DNA of 6,869 nucleotides from NCBI GenBank assembly GCA_023396795.1, contig JAEWUY010000094.1, positions 1 to 6,869 of the forward strand. Direction: 5' to 3'. Origin of the DNA: Bacillota bacterium. Its GTDB lineage: Bacteria > Bacillota_I > Bacilli_A > RFN20 > CAG-826. The notes beneath the pieces were generated by a model that did no database searches, was not told the DNA's origin, and worked only from the letters and a program-made list of their open reading frames with translations. Below, piece after piece: positions 1 through 6,301 of this stretch. A program made the translations under genes and the position numbers. Numbering within the stretch: the stretch's first letter is position 1; every line of letters starts with the position of its first letter.

Positions 1-595
1 GTCCATAATAGCGATAATCTTGCCACGTATCTAAATTCATATATAGAATCGGCGCAGTTTGATAAGTCGATTTTTCTGTAAAAGCCACGATTTTCCACGA
101 TAAATCATCGGCACCGGAAATCAGGACCATATCATTAACTTCATAACCTTGCTCTTGAATCGAAATATCAGCAATAACTTCGTTATCTCCTAAAGTAATA
201 GTAGGTTCGGGATTTAAGAAACGGTTGCTTTCAATACCGAAAACATAAACATCAGCCCGCGTGTCTTCGATGGCTTCATTGGGAGTTGTATCTTTAATAA
301 CAGCCATGAAAATACCGAGTTTGGCTTTTTCACCACTTGCCGTTAGCAAATCGTAATCGTCGGCATTGTCATCTAAGTCATCGCCCATCGCGGACATTAA
401 AATATTATCGTTTGATTCTTCCGTTAAGACGATATTATCGGCTTCCCATTTTGTGACGCCATTTGTATAAGAGGAAGCAAGACCATAAGCTAGTGATGTT
501 AAAAAATAGACCAGATAGCTGACTAAGGCGACAACCGCCATAATCAAAGCGAATTTGCCTTTAGAATGTCTAATTTCTTTCCAAGCTAAAAACAT
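1..595 (-). CDS. ABC transporter permease, FtsX/MacB type (HrtB-like), N-terminal part only
   Basis: The 198 complete codons visible encode the N-terminal part of a MacB/FtsX-type ABC permease; the C-terminus lies beyond the left edge. The protein opens with MFLAWKEIRHSKGKF, the start typical of HrtB-like permeases of Firmicutes. A single long membrane segment follows at about residues 14-40, and then an extracytoplasmic domain (MacB periplasmic-core type) with a very acidic patch near residues 72-82. The remaining FtsX membrane helices would be in the missing part. Such permeases work with a cytoplasmic ATPase, exporting or extracting membrane-associated compounds (haem in HrtBA). The substrate here is unknown and no ATPase gene is visible. 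The ATG has a good ribosome site, GGAAAGGA at 601-608, placed in the 14-bp gap after the glutathione peroxidase stop, so the two genes are probably co-transcribed. The family call is firm; a haem-specific role is only a possibility. Confidence 0.85.
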   Translation of the reverse strand, partial: MFLAWKEIRHSKGKFALIMAVVALVSYLVYFLTSLAYGLASSYTNGVTKWEADNIVLTEESNDNILMSAMGDDLDDNADDYDLLTASGEKAKLGIFMAVIKDTTPNEAIEDTRADVYVFGIESNRFLNPEPTITLGDNEVIADISIQEQGYEVNDMVLISGADDLSWKIVAFTEKSTYQTAPILYMNLDTWQDYRYYG

Positions 596-609
596 AGTGT
601 TCCTTTCCG

Positions 610-1083
610 TTACAGTAACTTTTCTATATCTTTGGCGATACGAGTTGGTTTGACATTCGGCCCATAGCGGCGAATCATCTTGCCGTGACGATCCACGAGA
701 AATTTGGTAAAGTTCCACTTAATTTTTGGGGAAATAAAACCGCCCAATGATCTTTTTAACATCGTGAATAAAAGATTCTCATCGGGACCATTAACGTTTG
801 TTTTAGCGAATCGCGGAAAAGTCGTCTTGTATTCTAAACTACAAAACTTAGCGATTTCCTCATCGCTTTGCGGGGCTTGATGGGCAAACTGATTGCATGG
901 AAAATCAAGAATTTCAAAACCTTGCTCATGATATTTATCATAAAGGAACTGTAATCCCTCATATTGTGGGGTAAACATACATTTTGTGGCTGTGTTAACG
1001 ATTAATAAAACGTGGCCTTTGTACTTCTCGAGAACGATTTTTTCTTTTTCGGCGTTTTCAACGGTGACTTGGTAAATACTCAT
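610..1083 (-). CDS. gpx: Glutathione peroxidase family protein (probably thioredoxin-dependent thiol peroxidase)
   Basis: This is a 157-residue cytoplasmic peroxidase of the GPx family, which reduces H2O2 and organic or lipid hydroperoxides. The length is normal for the bacterial BsaA/Gpx group. The peroxidatic residue is Cys35 in NTATKCMFTPQYEGL (cysteine, not selenocysteine). The other members of the catalytic tetrad are visible: Gln69 in FAHQAP, and Trp123 and Asn124 in KWNFTKFLVD. FPCNQF is at 61-66. Cys81 (IAKFCSLEY) sits where 2-Cys GPx enzymes carry the resolving cysteine, so recycling by thioredoxin is more likely than by glutathione. The usual FGxQEP is here FAHQAP, a small variation. 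There is no signal peptide. The start is ATG, with a GAAAGGAA ribosome site about 10 nt upstream. An ABC permease gene follows after 14 bp. A dyad at 1103-1118 just upstream may be an operator. The assignment is secure; the electron donor is inferred. Confidence 0.95.
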   Translation of the reverse strand: MSIYQVTVENAEKEKIVLEKYKGHVLLIVNTATKCMFTPQYEGLQFLYDKYHEQGFEILDFPCNQFAHQAPQSDEEIAKFCSLEYKTTFPRFAKTNVNGPDENLLFTMLKRSLGGFISPKIKWNFTKFLVDRHGKMIRRYGPNVKPTRIAKDIEKLL

Positions 1084-1102
1084 CTTTTTGTATTCCTTTC
1101 GT

Positions 1103-1118
1103 TACAAGTGTCATTGTA
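1103..1118 (-). promoter_or_regulatory. Candidate operator dyad TACAA-N6-TTGTA upstream of gpx
   Basis: A perfect inverted repeat with 5-base arms (TACAA, six bases, TTGTA) lies 20 bases upstream of the gpx start codon. The arms resemble those of OhrR/MarR-family operators of Firmicutes (TACAATT-type dyads), although the spacing differs. Its distal arm contains TACAAT on the minus strand, a possible -10 box, but no convincing -35 was found at the expected distance. Position next to a peroxidase makes redox control plausible; a short AT-rich dyad can also arise by chance. Confidence 0.3.
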
Positions 1119-1140
1119 CAAAATAACAAATATTAATTCG

Positions 1141-1857
1141 CTATAAACGCTCAATTTGTATTGTTTTTTTAAAAAAGAGGCGATTAAGAGACATTAAACC
1201 AAAGCCGAGAAGGAATATTAAAAGCAAAATGAGAATAATCCAATAAAAAATACCAAAGGACGCGAAACCATATGCTTCAGAATAAACATTGAAGCCAAAC
1301 CATCCAAATTCGTAAAAATCTAAAAAGAAATAAGGCGAACGGTATAACCCAAACATTACTCCGGTTGATGAAACAAGCAAAAAGAAAACAAAGTAGTATA
1401 TGGGCGTCGCTAGTGAAAAAACCGAAGACTTTTTGCTCAGAAAATTATCCCGAGAATCAAACACAAAAAAGGAAACAAGGGCTAAGATTGGGGTCAATGT
1501 GTGAGAAAAAAGATTGCTCAAAGATAATAAGTACGATGGCATGTGTAGTGTTGGGGCGATTAAAAGCCAAAAAACAATCATCGTCAACGTAATCGCCACC
1601 GTAAAAACATATTTGACAACATAAAGCCATGACGGAATACGTAGTGATTTGTTTCTAATTTGAATGAAGCCCAGTATGGCCGTCGCCAAGCATGTAAAGC
1701 CAATCCAAAGATTGCTTTGAATTGTGTAGTATAAAATGGTCGTCGAAGCCATGAAAAGTGGCGTTCCAATCGAAGTTGCCAAAATACCTATAATCGAAAA
1801 AACAAAAACAAAACTGTTGATTGCGATTTTTAAAATGTGGTTTCTCTTATTTTTCAT
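1141..1857 (-). CDS. Pr6Pr-family integral membrane protein (FAR-17a/AIG1-like)
   Basis: This is a 238-residue, very hydrophobic protein with about six membrane helices: near residues 10-30, 38-64, 79-101, 112-133, 151-172 and 200-224. The loops are short and the last residues basic. It matches the Pr6Pr-type membrane family by the pattern YYTIQSNLW (43-51), the LFSHTLTPIL segment (116-125) and the YRSPYFFLDFYEFGWFGF segment (172-189). Eukaryotic FAR-17a/AIG1/ADTRP proteins are membrane threonine hydrolases that use a Thr and a His inside the membrane. Thr45 and His119 are the obvious counterparts, but catalysis in this bacterial group is an inference. The ATG at 1857 has no strong ribosome site (ACTAAG only). 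A terminator at 1942-1961 separates it from the upstream hydrolase gene, so it should have its own promoter in the AT-rich 1858-1940 stretch, where no clear -35/-10 pair was found. The gpx gene starts 57 bp downstream. Confidence 0.75.
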   Translation of the reverse strand: MKNKRNHILKIAINSFVFVFSIIGILATSIGTPLFMASTTILYYTIQSNLWIGFTCLATAILGFIQIRNKSLRIPSWLYVVKYVFTVAITLTMIVFWLLIAPTLHMPSYLLSLSNLFSHTLTPILALVSFFVFDSRDNFLSKKSSVFSLATPIYYFVFFLLVSSTGVMFGLYRSPYFFLDFYEFGWFGFNVYSEAYGFASFGIFYWIILILLLIFLLGFGLMSLNRLFFKKTIQIERL

Positions 1858-1930
1858 CTTAGTATAATTCTAACGATAAATAGTTATATATGTAATATAC
1901 AATTTTTCTAAGGTACATCGACATCTTTTT

Positions 1931-1961
1931 GTAACAATAAAAGCCACGGGTAAACGTGGCT
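1931..1961 (-). terminator. Rho-independent terminator of the alpha/beta hydrolase gene
   Basis: On the minus strand, AGCCACG (1961-1955) pairs with CGTGGCT (1948-1942) around a six-base loop, and is followed by TTTATTGTTAC. The stem has seven perfect pairs and lies 17 bases beyond the stop codon of the hydrolase. On the plus strand the hairpin is followed by GAATAAAAA rather than a U-tract, so it acts on the minus strand only. Confidence 0.85.
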
Positions 1962-1978
1962 GAATAAAAATGCTTATT

Positions 1979-2836
1979 TTATTTATCTTTTAAATATTTT
2001 CTCACAATTTTTAAATAAAAATCAGGTTTTTCTAGTTGATGCATATGCGCGGAATCTGGAATAACGGATAGTTCGGCATTTTTAAAAGCATCTTTAAAAA
2101 GGTGGACAGTTTCAACTCGTGCCTCATCATATTGACCGCACGTTAGTAAGACGGGAACATCAACCTCATGAAGGCGTGAATATAAATCAAAGGTTTTAAG
2201 ATTGCCCGTCACCGTAAATTCGCTTGGGCCCCACATTGATAAATAAACATCAGGGTTAATTTGCTCCACCGCCATTAACAAAGAAGAAGGCCATGAATCG
2301 CTACGATAAATAAAGAGGTGGTAATAGGCCATCATCGCTTCTTGATATGCCGCACCAAAATCGTTATTTTTTTCACATACTTCGATCACTTTTAATACAT
2401 CCCTTGGTAAAGCTTCCATATTTTTGCGTTGGTCATTCACCCATAGCGGCGCACTGAGCAAGGGACCCGACAAAATTAGACCTTTAAGGCCTTTAGGGCG
2501 CATATTTATAGCGAAGGCTGTGACAAGACCACTGCCCCAAGAAAAGCCCAGGAGAATGAATTCTAAAAGCCCTAAAACCTTAATCACTTCTTCTAGTTCA
2601 TCGACATAGTGATTCGCAGTATAAATACTGGCATCCTTAGCACGTTCAGAACGGCCACTGCCAAGTTGATCATAAAAATAAACGGGACGATCACTAGCTA
2701 AATCGCTTACTACTTCCGGCATACTTGGAAAACCCGGGCCGCCGTGGACTACCACAAGAGGAGTTGCCTTTTTTTCTCGGCCATAAACAACACACCAAAT
2801 TTTTCCGTGTTTAGTTTGAAGATATAACTCTTGCAT
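1979..2836 (-). CDS. pip: Alpha/beta hydrolase, proline iminopeptidase-like (peptidase family S33)
   Basis: This 285-residue cytoplasmic alpha/beta hydrolase resembles prolyl aminopeptidases, which remove N-terminal proline (and sometimes other residues) from small peptides. The oxyanion motif HGGPG is at 31-35 and DQLGSGRS at 56-63. The nucleophile elbow GFSWG is at 97-101 with Ser99, the probable acid Asp237 lies in GQYDEAR, and the base His264 lies in DSAHMHQLEKP. The cap-domain stretch MWGPSEFTVTGNL (201-213) is characteristic of the proline iminopeptidase/tricorn-interacting-factor-F1 branch rather than of generic esterases. Length and residues are complete, with no signal peptide. The ATG is preceded by GGGAATC, a modest ribosome site. 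A strong terminator follows at 1942-1961. The GrpB-family gene ends 77 bp upstream with no visible terminator between them, so read-through is possible. The fold and triad are certain; the true substrate is not, since the family includes other acyl hydrolases. Confidence 0.88.
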   Translation of the reverse strand: MQELYLQTKHGKIWCVVYGREKKATPLVVVHGGPGFPSMPEVVSDLASDRPVYFYDQLGSGRSERAKDASIYTANHYVDELEEVIKVLGLLEFILLGFSWGSGLVTAFAINMRPKGLKGLILSGPLLSAPLWVNDQRKNMEALPRDVLKVIEVCEKNNDFGAAYQEAMMAYYHLFIYRSDSWPSSLLMAVEQINPDVYLSMWGPSEFTVTGNLKTFDLYSRLHEVDVPVLLTCGQYDEARVETVHLFKDAFKNAELSVIPDSAHMHQLEKPDFYLKIVRKYLKDK

Positions 2837-2913
2837 ATTTGATTCCCGCTTTCAGTTTCAATATAGCCTGTCTTAAAATTGCTTCTTAGAAAATACTTTA
2901 GGATAAGATATGA

Positions 2914-3483
2914 CTATCGAGTATAACGGTTTGGATATTTTCTCTTGGCTTCATTGGTGTGCTTAATGATAAAAGCCGATTTCGCTTCTGTGTATCCATC
3001 GCGATTATGTTCGTACTTTTTCCAAAGGCTCAACTTCAAGGTCTCGTATTGTTGAGCAATCGAAAAATGATCATTCAAATAATCACGGAAATAGAGCTCA
3101 TCATTGTCGTTTTCATAGCGAAGATGAAGATGGAAAACTTTGTCAGCAAACCCATGATCGGTGTAACCTTTGTTAAAAGAGATTCTTGTGTTGGTTTCGT
3201 TCATTATAAGGTATCCACACTTGCTGATTATTTCCTTATAATCGCTTAACGGATCGCTTTTAGGCACTTCGACTAAGATGTCGATAATGGGCTTTGCCCA
3301 TATACCTTTAATTGCCGTACTGCCAATATGATTTATGTAAACTTTTTTACACTCGAAATGTTTTTGAATTAAAGCGACTTCTTTTTGATAGTCATCGCAC
3401 CAAACTTCTTGATGTTCAATCAGAAAAATCGGAAATAGTTCCCATAACTCTTCTAAACTCATTTCTGATAGTTTTTTTGCCAT
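2914..3483 (-). CDS. GrpB family protein (UPF0157, nucleotidyltransferase-like fold)
   Basis: This 189-residue soluble protein belongs to the GrpB/UPF0157 group, which has a nucleotidyltransferase-like fold. The hallmark is NHIGSTAIKGIWAKPIIDILVEV (51-73): Gly54-Ser55 and Asp68 correspond to the GS and metal-binding acidic residue of polymerase-beta-like transferases. Further family signatures are the FHLHLRY segment (117-123) and the C-terminal EAKSAFI motif (166-172). Some members are fused to dephospho-CoA kinase, but the activity of stand-alone members is poorly defined and I do not assign one. About 28 residues precede the usual domain start, and MSLEELWELFPIFL is typical for the Firmicutes subgroup, which supports the early start. 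The ribosome site is weak (TTAAAG, close to the ATG); a second Met at residue 8 has no better one. It is divergent from the rubredoxin gene across a 211-bp spacer. Confidence 0.85.
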   Translation of the reverse strand: MAKKLSEMSLEELWELFPIFLIEHQEVWCDDYQKEVALIQKHFECKKVYINHIGSTAIKGIWAKPIIDILVEVPKSDPLSDYKEIISKCGYLIMNETNTRISFNKGYTDHGFADKVFHLHLRYENDNDELYFRDYLNDHFSIAQQYETLKLSLWKKYEHNRDGYTEAKSAFIIKHTNEAKRKYPNRYTR

Positions 3484-3642
3484 TCTTTAAGTAAATAGAT
3501 GATAAATCTCATGATTAATTGTATACCTTTTGCATATAGATTTCTTTCGTAATAATCGTTAAAACCATCAAACTTCTTAAAATAGAAAAGCATTAAGCAT
3601 TTATAAGTTAAGAGAAGGGCTCGTTATATTTTGGTGTGTTGG
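3484..3642. other. AT-rich divergent intergenic spacer between the GrpB-family and rubredoxin genes
   Basis: No coding potential was found here. It must hold the promoter of the minus-strand GrpB-family gene; TATACAATT around 3517-3525 on the minus strand is a possible -10, without a matching -35. It also contains a tandem duplication of AAGCATT (3588-3601), flanked by a loose inverted repeat (CTTCTTAA at 3573-3580 against TTAAGAGAAG at 3608-3617). No function is claimed for these. Confidence 0.4.
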
Positions 3643-3671
3643 TTGCATACGTTTTGTTAGTCAATTATAAT
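3643..3671 (+). promoter_or_regulatory. Promoter of the rubredoxin gene
   Basis: A perfect -10 box TATAAT (3666-3671) is preceded, at exactly 17 bases, by TTGCAT (3643-3648), a weak -35 that keeps only the TTG core. Transcription would begin around 3678, giving a leader of under 20 bases that holds the AAGGAG ribosome site (3684-3689), five bases before the ATG. This is the only convincing sigma-A-type promoter in the window. Confidence 0.65.
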
Positions 3672-3694
3672 TTTCTTAAAGATAAGGAGAAAAT

Positions 3695-3853
3695 ATGAAG
3701 TATCAATGCACAGCCTGTGGCTACATTTATGATGAAGAATTAGGCGATCCTGATAGCGGCATCGCGCCAGGAACCAAATGGGAAGACGTTCCAGAAGATT
3801 GGACTTGTCCTCTATGCGGTGTCGATAAATCTCAATTCATTCTACTTGAGTAA
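3695..3853 (+). CDS. rub: Rubredoxin
   Basis: This 52-residue protein is a classical one-iron rubredoxin, a soluble cytoplasmic single-electron carrier. The iron ligands are Cys5 and Cys8 (CTACGY) and Cys38 and Cys41 (CPLCGV). The family landmarks [17 protein letters not shown] (11-27) and VPEDWTCP (32-39) are all present and the length is standard. Rubredoxins commonly feed electrons to superoxide reductase, rubrerythrin or flavodiiron oxygen reductases in anaerobes; no such partner lies in the window. The ATG is fixed by a strong AAGGAG ribosome site (3684-3689) and a promoter at 3643-3671. It is the only plus-strand gene here, a single-gene unit ending at a hairpin 16 bases after its stop. 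It converges on a flavin-reductase-like gene, a possible electron source, but that link is only positional. Confidence 0.97.
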   Translation: MKYQCTACGYIYDEELGDPDSGIAPGTKWEDVPEDWTCPLCGVDKSQFILLE

Positions 3854-3868
3854 GATTTGTTTTTAACT

Positions 3869-3897
3869 AAAAAGCGACTTGTTTTAGTCGCTTTTTT
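3869..3897. terminator. Bidirectional Rho-independent terminator shared by rubredoxin and the redox operon
   Basis: The core stem GCGACT (3874-3879) pairs with AGTCGC (3886-3891) around the loop TGTTTT. The stem can be extended by five A-T pairs (A-run 3869-3873 with T-run 3892-3896). Read on the plus strand it ends in TTTTTT and terminates rubredoxin. Read on the minus strand the A-run supplies a TTTTT tail, terminating the operon whose last stop codon is about 40 bases upstream of it. Confidence 0.9.
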
Positions 3898-3935
3898 ATT
3901 TATAAATAAAATAAGAGTCAATCATTTAGTTGACA

Positions 3936-4442
3936 CTATTTAATCTTTAGGACCTTTACTATTTCTCCATAATAAATAGTATGTACGCCGTCTTTTTCAT
4001 ACCGCTTTTTGATTTGCGTTTCATTAATCTTGGTTAAATCAAATTGACTTTCAGCCATTTTACGGCAGAAAATTACGAGTTTGGCTTCGGCAAAATAGGG
4101 CGTTCCGTTATCTTCTTGAACACGCAAACCACTTTCTTTCATCTTATCAATTTCGCGACCTGACACACGCCCAAAATAATCTATTTGTGAGTCATAAGCT
4201 GCATCGAAAAAACAAACAGAAAAACAATCCGCTTCATCAAAAATATGCCGCGAGTATCGCGTTTCGTGAATATAGACAACGCATGTTGGTTTGTTCCATA
4301 AAATACCCAAACTACCCCAAGCGATTGTCAAACTATTAATTCTTGTGCCGCTGTTAGCAAGAGCAATGGCCCCATCGCTAAATAAATCAAAAACGTGTTT
4401 ATCTTGTTGAATGTCTTGAAGTTTAATTTCTTTGTGTGACAT
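3936..4442 (-). CDS. Flavin reductase family protein (FMN-binding split barrel)
   Basis: This 168-residue soluble protein resembles the flavin-reductase-like split-barrel family, which binds FMN and in many members uses NAD(P)H to reduce it. The recognisable portion is NSLTIAWGSLGILWNKPTCV (36-55), where the NxxT and the following W-S region correspond to the FMN-binding strand. It is followed by HETRYSRHIF (59-68), an RxS element of the phosphate-binding region, and by CFSVCFF (73-79). Similar small proteins in Firmicutes are usually annotated only as flavin reductases, and the physiological acceptor is unknown. A good ribosome site, AGAGGT, lies six bases before the ATG. The gene starts 37 bp after the ApbE stop on the same strand with no terminator between, and ends the redox operon at the 3869-3897 hairpin. 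Its place suggests it supplies or uses reduced flavin in that system, which is inference. Confidence 0.8.
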   Translation of the reverse strand: MSHKEIKLQDIQQDKHVFDLFSDGAIALANSGTRINSLTIAWGSLGILWNKPTCVVYIHETRYSRHIFDEADCFSVCFFDAAYDSQIDYFGRVSGREIDKMKESGLRVQEDNGTPYFAEAKLVIFCRKMAESQFDLTKINETQIKKRYEKDGVHTIYYGEIVKVLKIK

Positions 4443-4479
4443 ATTTGACCTCTTTTTTGTTTATAAGCATTAAAACATC

Positions 4480-5787
4480 CTAAACCACATGATAAATCAA
4501 ATTATCCAGTTCGGTGATATATTGCGCATATCCCGATGTATAATTTACCTCGACATTATCATTATCGATAATGTTAATCCAAGCAATTTCTAATTCCTTG
4601 CCTTGATTATTAATAGATGTTTTTAATTCCAGTCCTTCTTCAATCGTCATACTCATTAACGCGGTTGAATAAGCATCGAGAATAGAGGAAGATAAATCTG
4701 CCGACATAAGATTAATTTGAAGCTGCTGCGTTGATGGATATCCGGTTGTCGGATCAACTATATGATGGCGAAGAACATATCCATCATCAATGGGAATATT
4801 TATCCCTTGATAACCTCCCGATGTCGAAAAGGAGTATTGACCACCGCGCTTAATATAAAAGGCATATGGGGTCGATGGCGTTGGCCCTTCAAGTTGCCAC
4901 TGCCAGGGACTAGTGCTGAACGTGCTTCCAAGAGTCGAAATAGAACTCGCTCCTCCGTAAATAAATCCGTGTTCGAGTTCGTTTTCAGTTAAAAGAGGAG
5001 CCAATAAATCATTAGCGTATCCTTTGGCGATACCCGCTAAAGTAAGCGACAAATCCCCACGAGGGGCGTCATTAAAGCGATTAAAACGAACATAATAGTC
5101 ATCATCAACTATTTTTAATTCCAAAGTATCGTCCACTTCCTGTTGATTCATAGGAATGTAACTAGTTAAGCGATTGAGCAAATCGGACTGTTCGGAATTA
5201 TAAATTGGGTCACGATTTAGGTAATCGTCACTATTTTCAATAACGTCTTCCCAAAAGTCGACAACTTCGCCGACGAAAATATTGAATTTAAAATGTGAGG
5301 CGATTGTCAATTCTAGGCCGCGTTCAAGAAGAAAATATAAATGATCCGGTATTTGTAACCACGTATCGGTATCATAGGCTTCATTAACCATATAAAGGTT
5401 ATTGATGACCGGCGAAGAAACATCGTCTTCATCAAGGCGATACATGTAATGGCGATCGGCAAGTTTGTGAATGAACGGGACGTTATCAACATAAATATCC
5501 CGAGCCATCTCGGCGAAAGATTCAGGATATACTTTTTGATAACGGATTTCATATGATGTATTAAAGATGTTACGAATTTCACCATTATATGTTTTGGCGA
5601 ATACATCATAACCAATTCGCTCAAGAGGTATGCTGTCGGGATCAAATTCAGTATTTTGAGGTTTAATCCAGAAAATCGATGAGACGAGTAATCCGCTTAT
5701 AAGCAAAGTTGAAAGAAGAATTATCCACTCGTGTGGATCAAGCATTTTTAAAAGAAACGCATTAATGCGTGATACTTTATCTTTCAT
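4480..5787 (-). CDS. apbE: Membrane-anchored FAD:protein FMN transferase (ApbE family)
   Basis: This ApbE-type enzyme cleaves FAD and transfers FMN covalently to a Ser/Thr of extracytoplasmic proteins. Counting from the ATG at 5787 (435 residues), one membrane segment lies at about 22-41, with a cytoplasmic N-terminus and no lipobox. The catalytic domain is outside. Family motifs occur in order: AGIAKGYAND (251-260), YGGASS (277-282), FSTSGGY (320-326), HHIVDPTTGYP (341-351) and DAYSTAL (371-377), whose Asp371 and Thr375 are the expected Mg ligands. It is longer than the usual 330-350 residues, with acidic extra sequence around 180-235. A TTG start at 5796 (438 residues) is possible; neither start has a good ribosome site. 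Both overlap the upstream EetB-like gene (by 11 or 20 bases), indicating translational coupling. In Listeria an ApbE protein of the EET locus flavinylates PplA. No acceptor motif (S/T-G-A-T type) occurs in the window, so the substrate lies elsewhere. Confidence 0.92.
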   Translation of the reverse strand: MKDKVSRINAFLLKMLDPHEWIILLSTLLISGLLVSSIFWIKPQNTEFDPDSIPLERIGYDVFAKTYNGEIRNIFNTSYEIRYQKVYPESFAEMARDIYVDNVPFIHKLADRHYMYRLDEDDVSSPVINNLYMVNEAYDTDTWLQIPDHLYFLLERGLELTIASHFKFNIFVGEVVDFWEDVIENSDDYLNRDPIYNSEQSDLLNRLTSYIPMNQQEVDDTLELKIVDDDYYVRFNRFNDAPRGDLSLTLAGIAKGYANDLLAPLLTENELEHGFIYGGASSISTLGSTFSTSPWQWQLEGPTPSTPYAFYIKRGGQYSFSTSGGYQGINIPIDDGYVLRHHIVDPTTGYPSTQQLQINLMSADLSSSILDAYSTALMSMTIEEGLELKTSINNQGKELEIAWINIIDNDNVEVNYTSGYAQYITELDNLIYHVV

Positions 5788-6301
5788 ATTCTTCAAGGGA
5801 TGTCGTCAAGCGAACACGCGTCACTACTTCACGGGCGATAACGGCAATTATTAGACCGCTAATAAGACCAGTGAATAAAAGAATTGGCAAGTAATTAATG
5901 ACATATTGGGTTTGATACAAAATGGCGACCATAATGATTTGTCCGACCCCATGCATAACCGCAGATGTCATCGATAAACCAAAAATCGAAAATCGCTGAA
6001 TAGAATATAAAATAATAACGAAGAGGGTCGCTAAAAACCAACCCGATAAAGCAATATAAAAATTAAAACCAAAGCCCGTAAACAATGCGACTAACACGAC
6101 TCGCAAAAATCCGATGCTTACAAATTCTTTTGGCCCATAATAATATAAAACGATGAGGCCGATAGTATTGGCTAAACCTAATTTCACACCCGGGGCAATA
6201 AACGCCAAAGGAAGCAAAAATGCTTCTCCGTAATTAATAACAACTCCAATCGCCAGCAAAAGCGCTAGACGCGTGATTTTCTGGATTGATGGATTAGTCA
6301 T
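5777..6301 (-). CDS. eetB: Gx transporter family membrane protein (EetB-like)
   Basis: This 174-residue integral membrane protein has about five or six helices (roughly 8-30, 42-55, 60-77, 80-103, 110-130, 138-160). It belongs to the COG4769 group, variously called Gx transporter or heptaprenyl diphosphate synthase component I. Signatures are the PGVKLGLAN segment (37-45) and HGVGQI (117-122). The second label is historical and prenyl synthase activity is not implied; in Listeria a member next to a NusG-II protein is EetB of extracellular electron transfer. The start is set at 6301 because that ATG overlaps the stop of the preceding gene (ATGA) and has a GAGG ribosome site seven bases upstream. 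An in-frame ATG at 6343 would add 14 residues inside the upstream gene, of a composition that does not fit the family. The stop overlaps the start of apbE. The family call is strong; the EetB role is by synteny. Confidence 0.82.
   Translation of the reverse strand: MTNPSIQKITRLALLLAIGVVINYGEAFLLPLAFIAPGVKLGLANTIGLIVLYYYGPKEFVSIGFLRVVLVALFTGFGFNFYIALSGWFLATLFVIILYSIQRFSIFGLSMTSAVMHGVGQIIMVAILYQTQYVINYLPILLFTGLISGLIIAVIAREVVTRVRLTTSLEEYER

Noticed and set aside
1365..1769. Open frames on both strands inside the Pr6Pr-family gene
   Set aside because: Their translations are basic, low-complexity and match no family, and they overlap a convincing multispanning membrane protein in the other frame.
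2837..2913. Terminator or strong promoter between the GrpB-family and hydrolase genes
   Set aside because: No hairpin with a U-tail was found. TATATT on the minus strand is an acceptable -10, but no -35 lies at a suitable distance.
2959..3494. Plus-strand open frames antisense to the GrpB-family gene
   Set aside because: They lie opposite clear GrpB motifs, and their products resemble no known family.
3917..3934. Small dyad GTCAA-N8-TTGAC just after the flavin reductase stop
   Set aside because: The stem has only five pairs and no U-tract directly after it. The stronger 3869-3897 hairpin explains termination.
4762..5645. Open frames of 76 and 110 codons overlapping apbE
   Set aside because: They are shadows of a gene with all ApbE motifs in frame and have no independent start signals.
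5788..5796. TTG start for apbE at 5796
   Set aside because: It is possible, but it has no ribosome site and needs a rare start codon, while an in-frame ATG lies three codons later. It is recorded as an alternative only.
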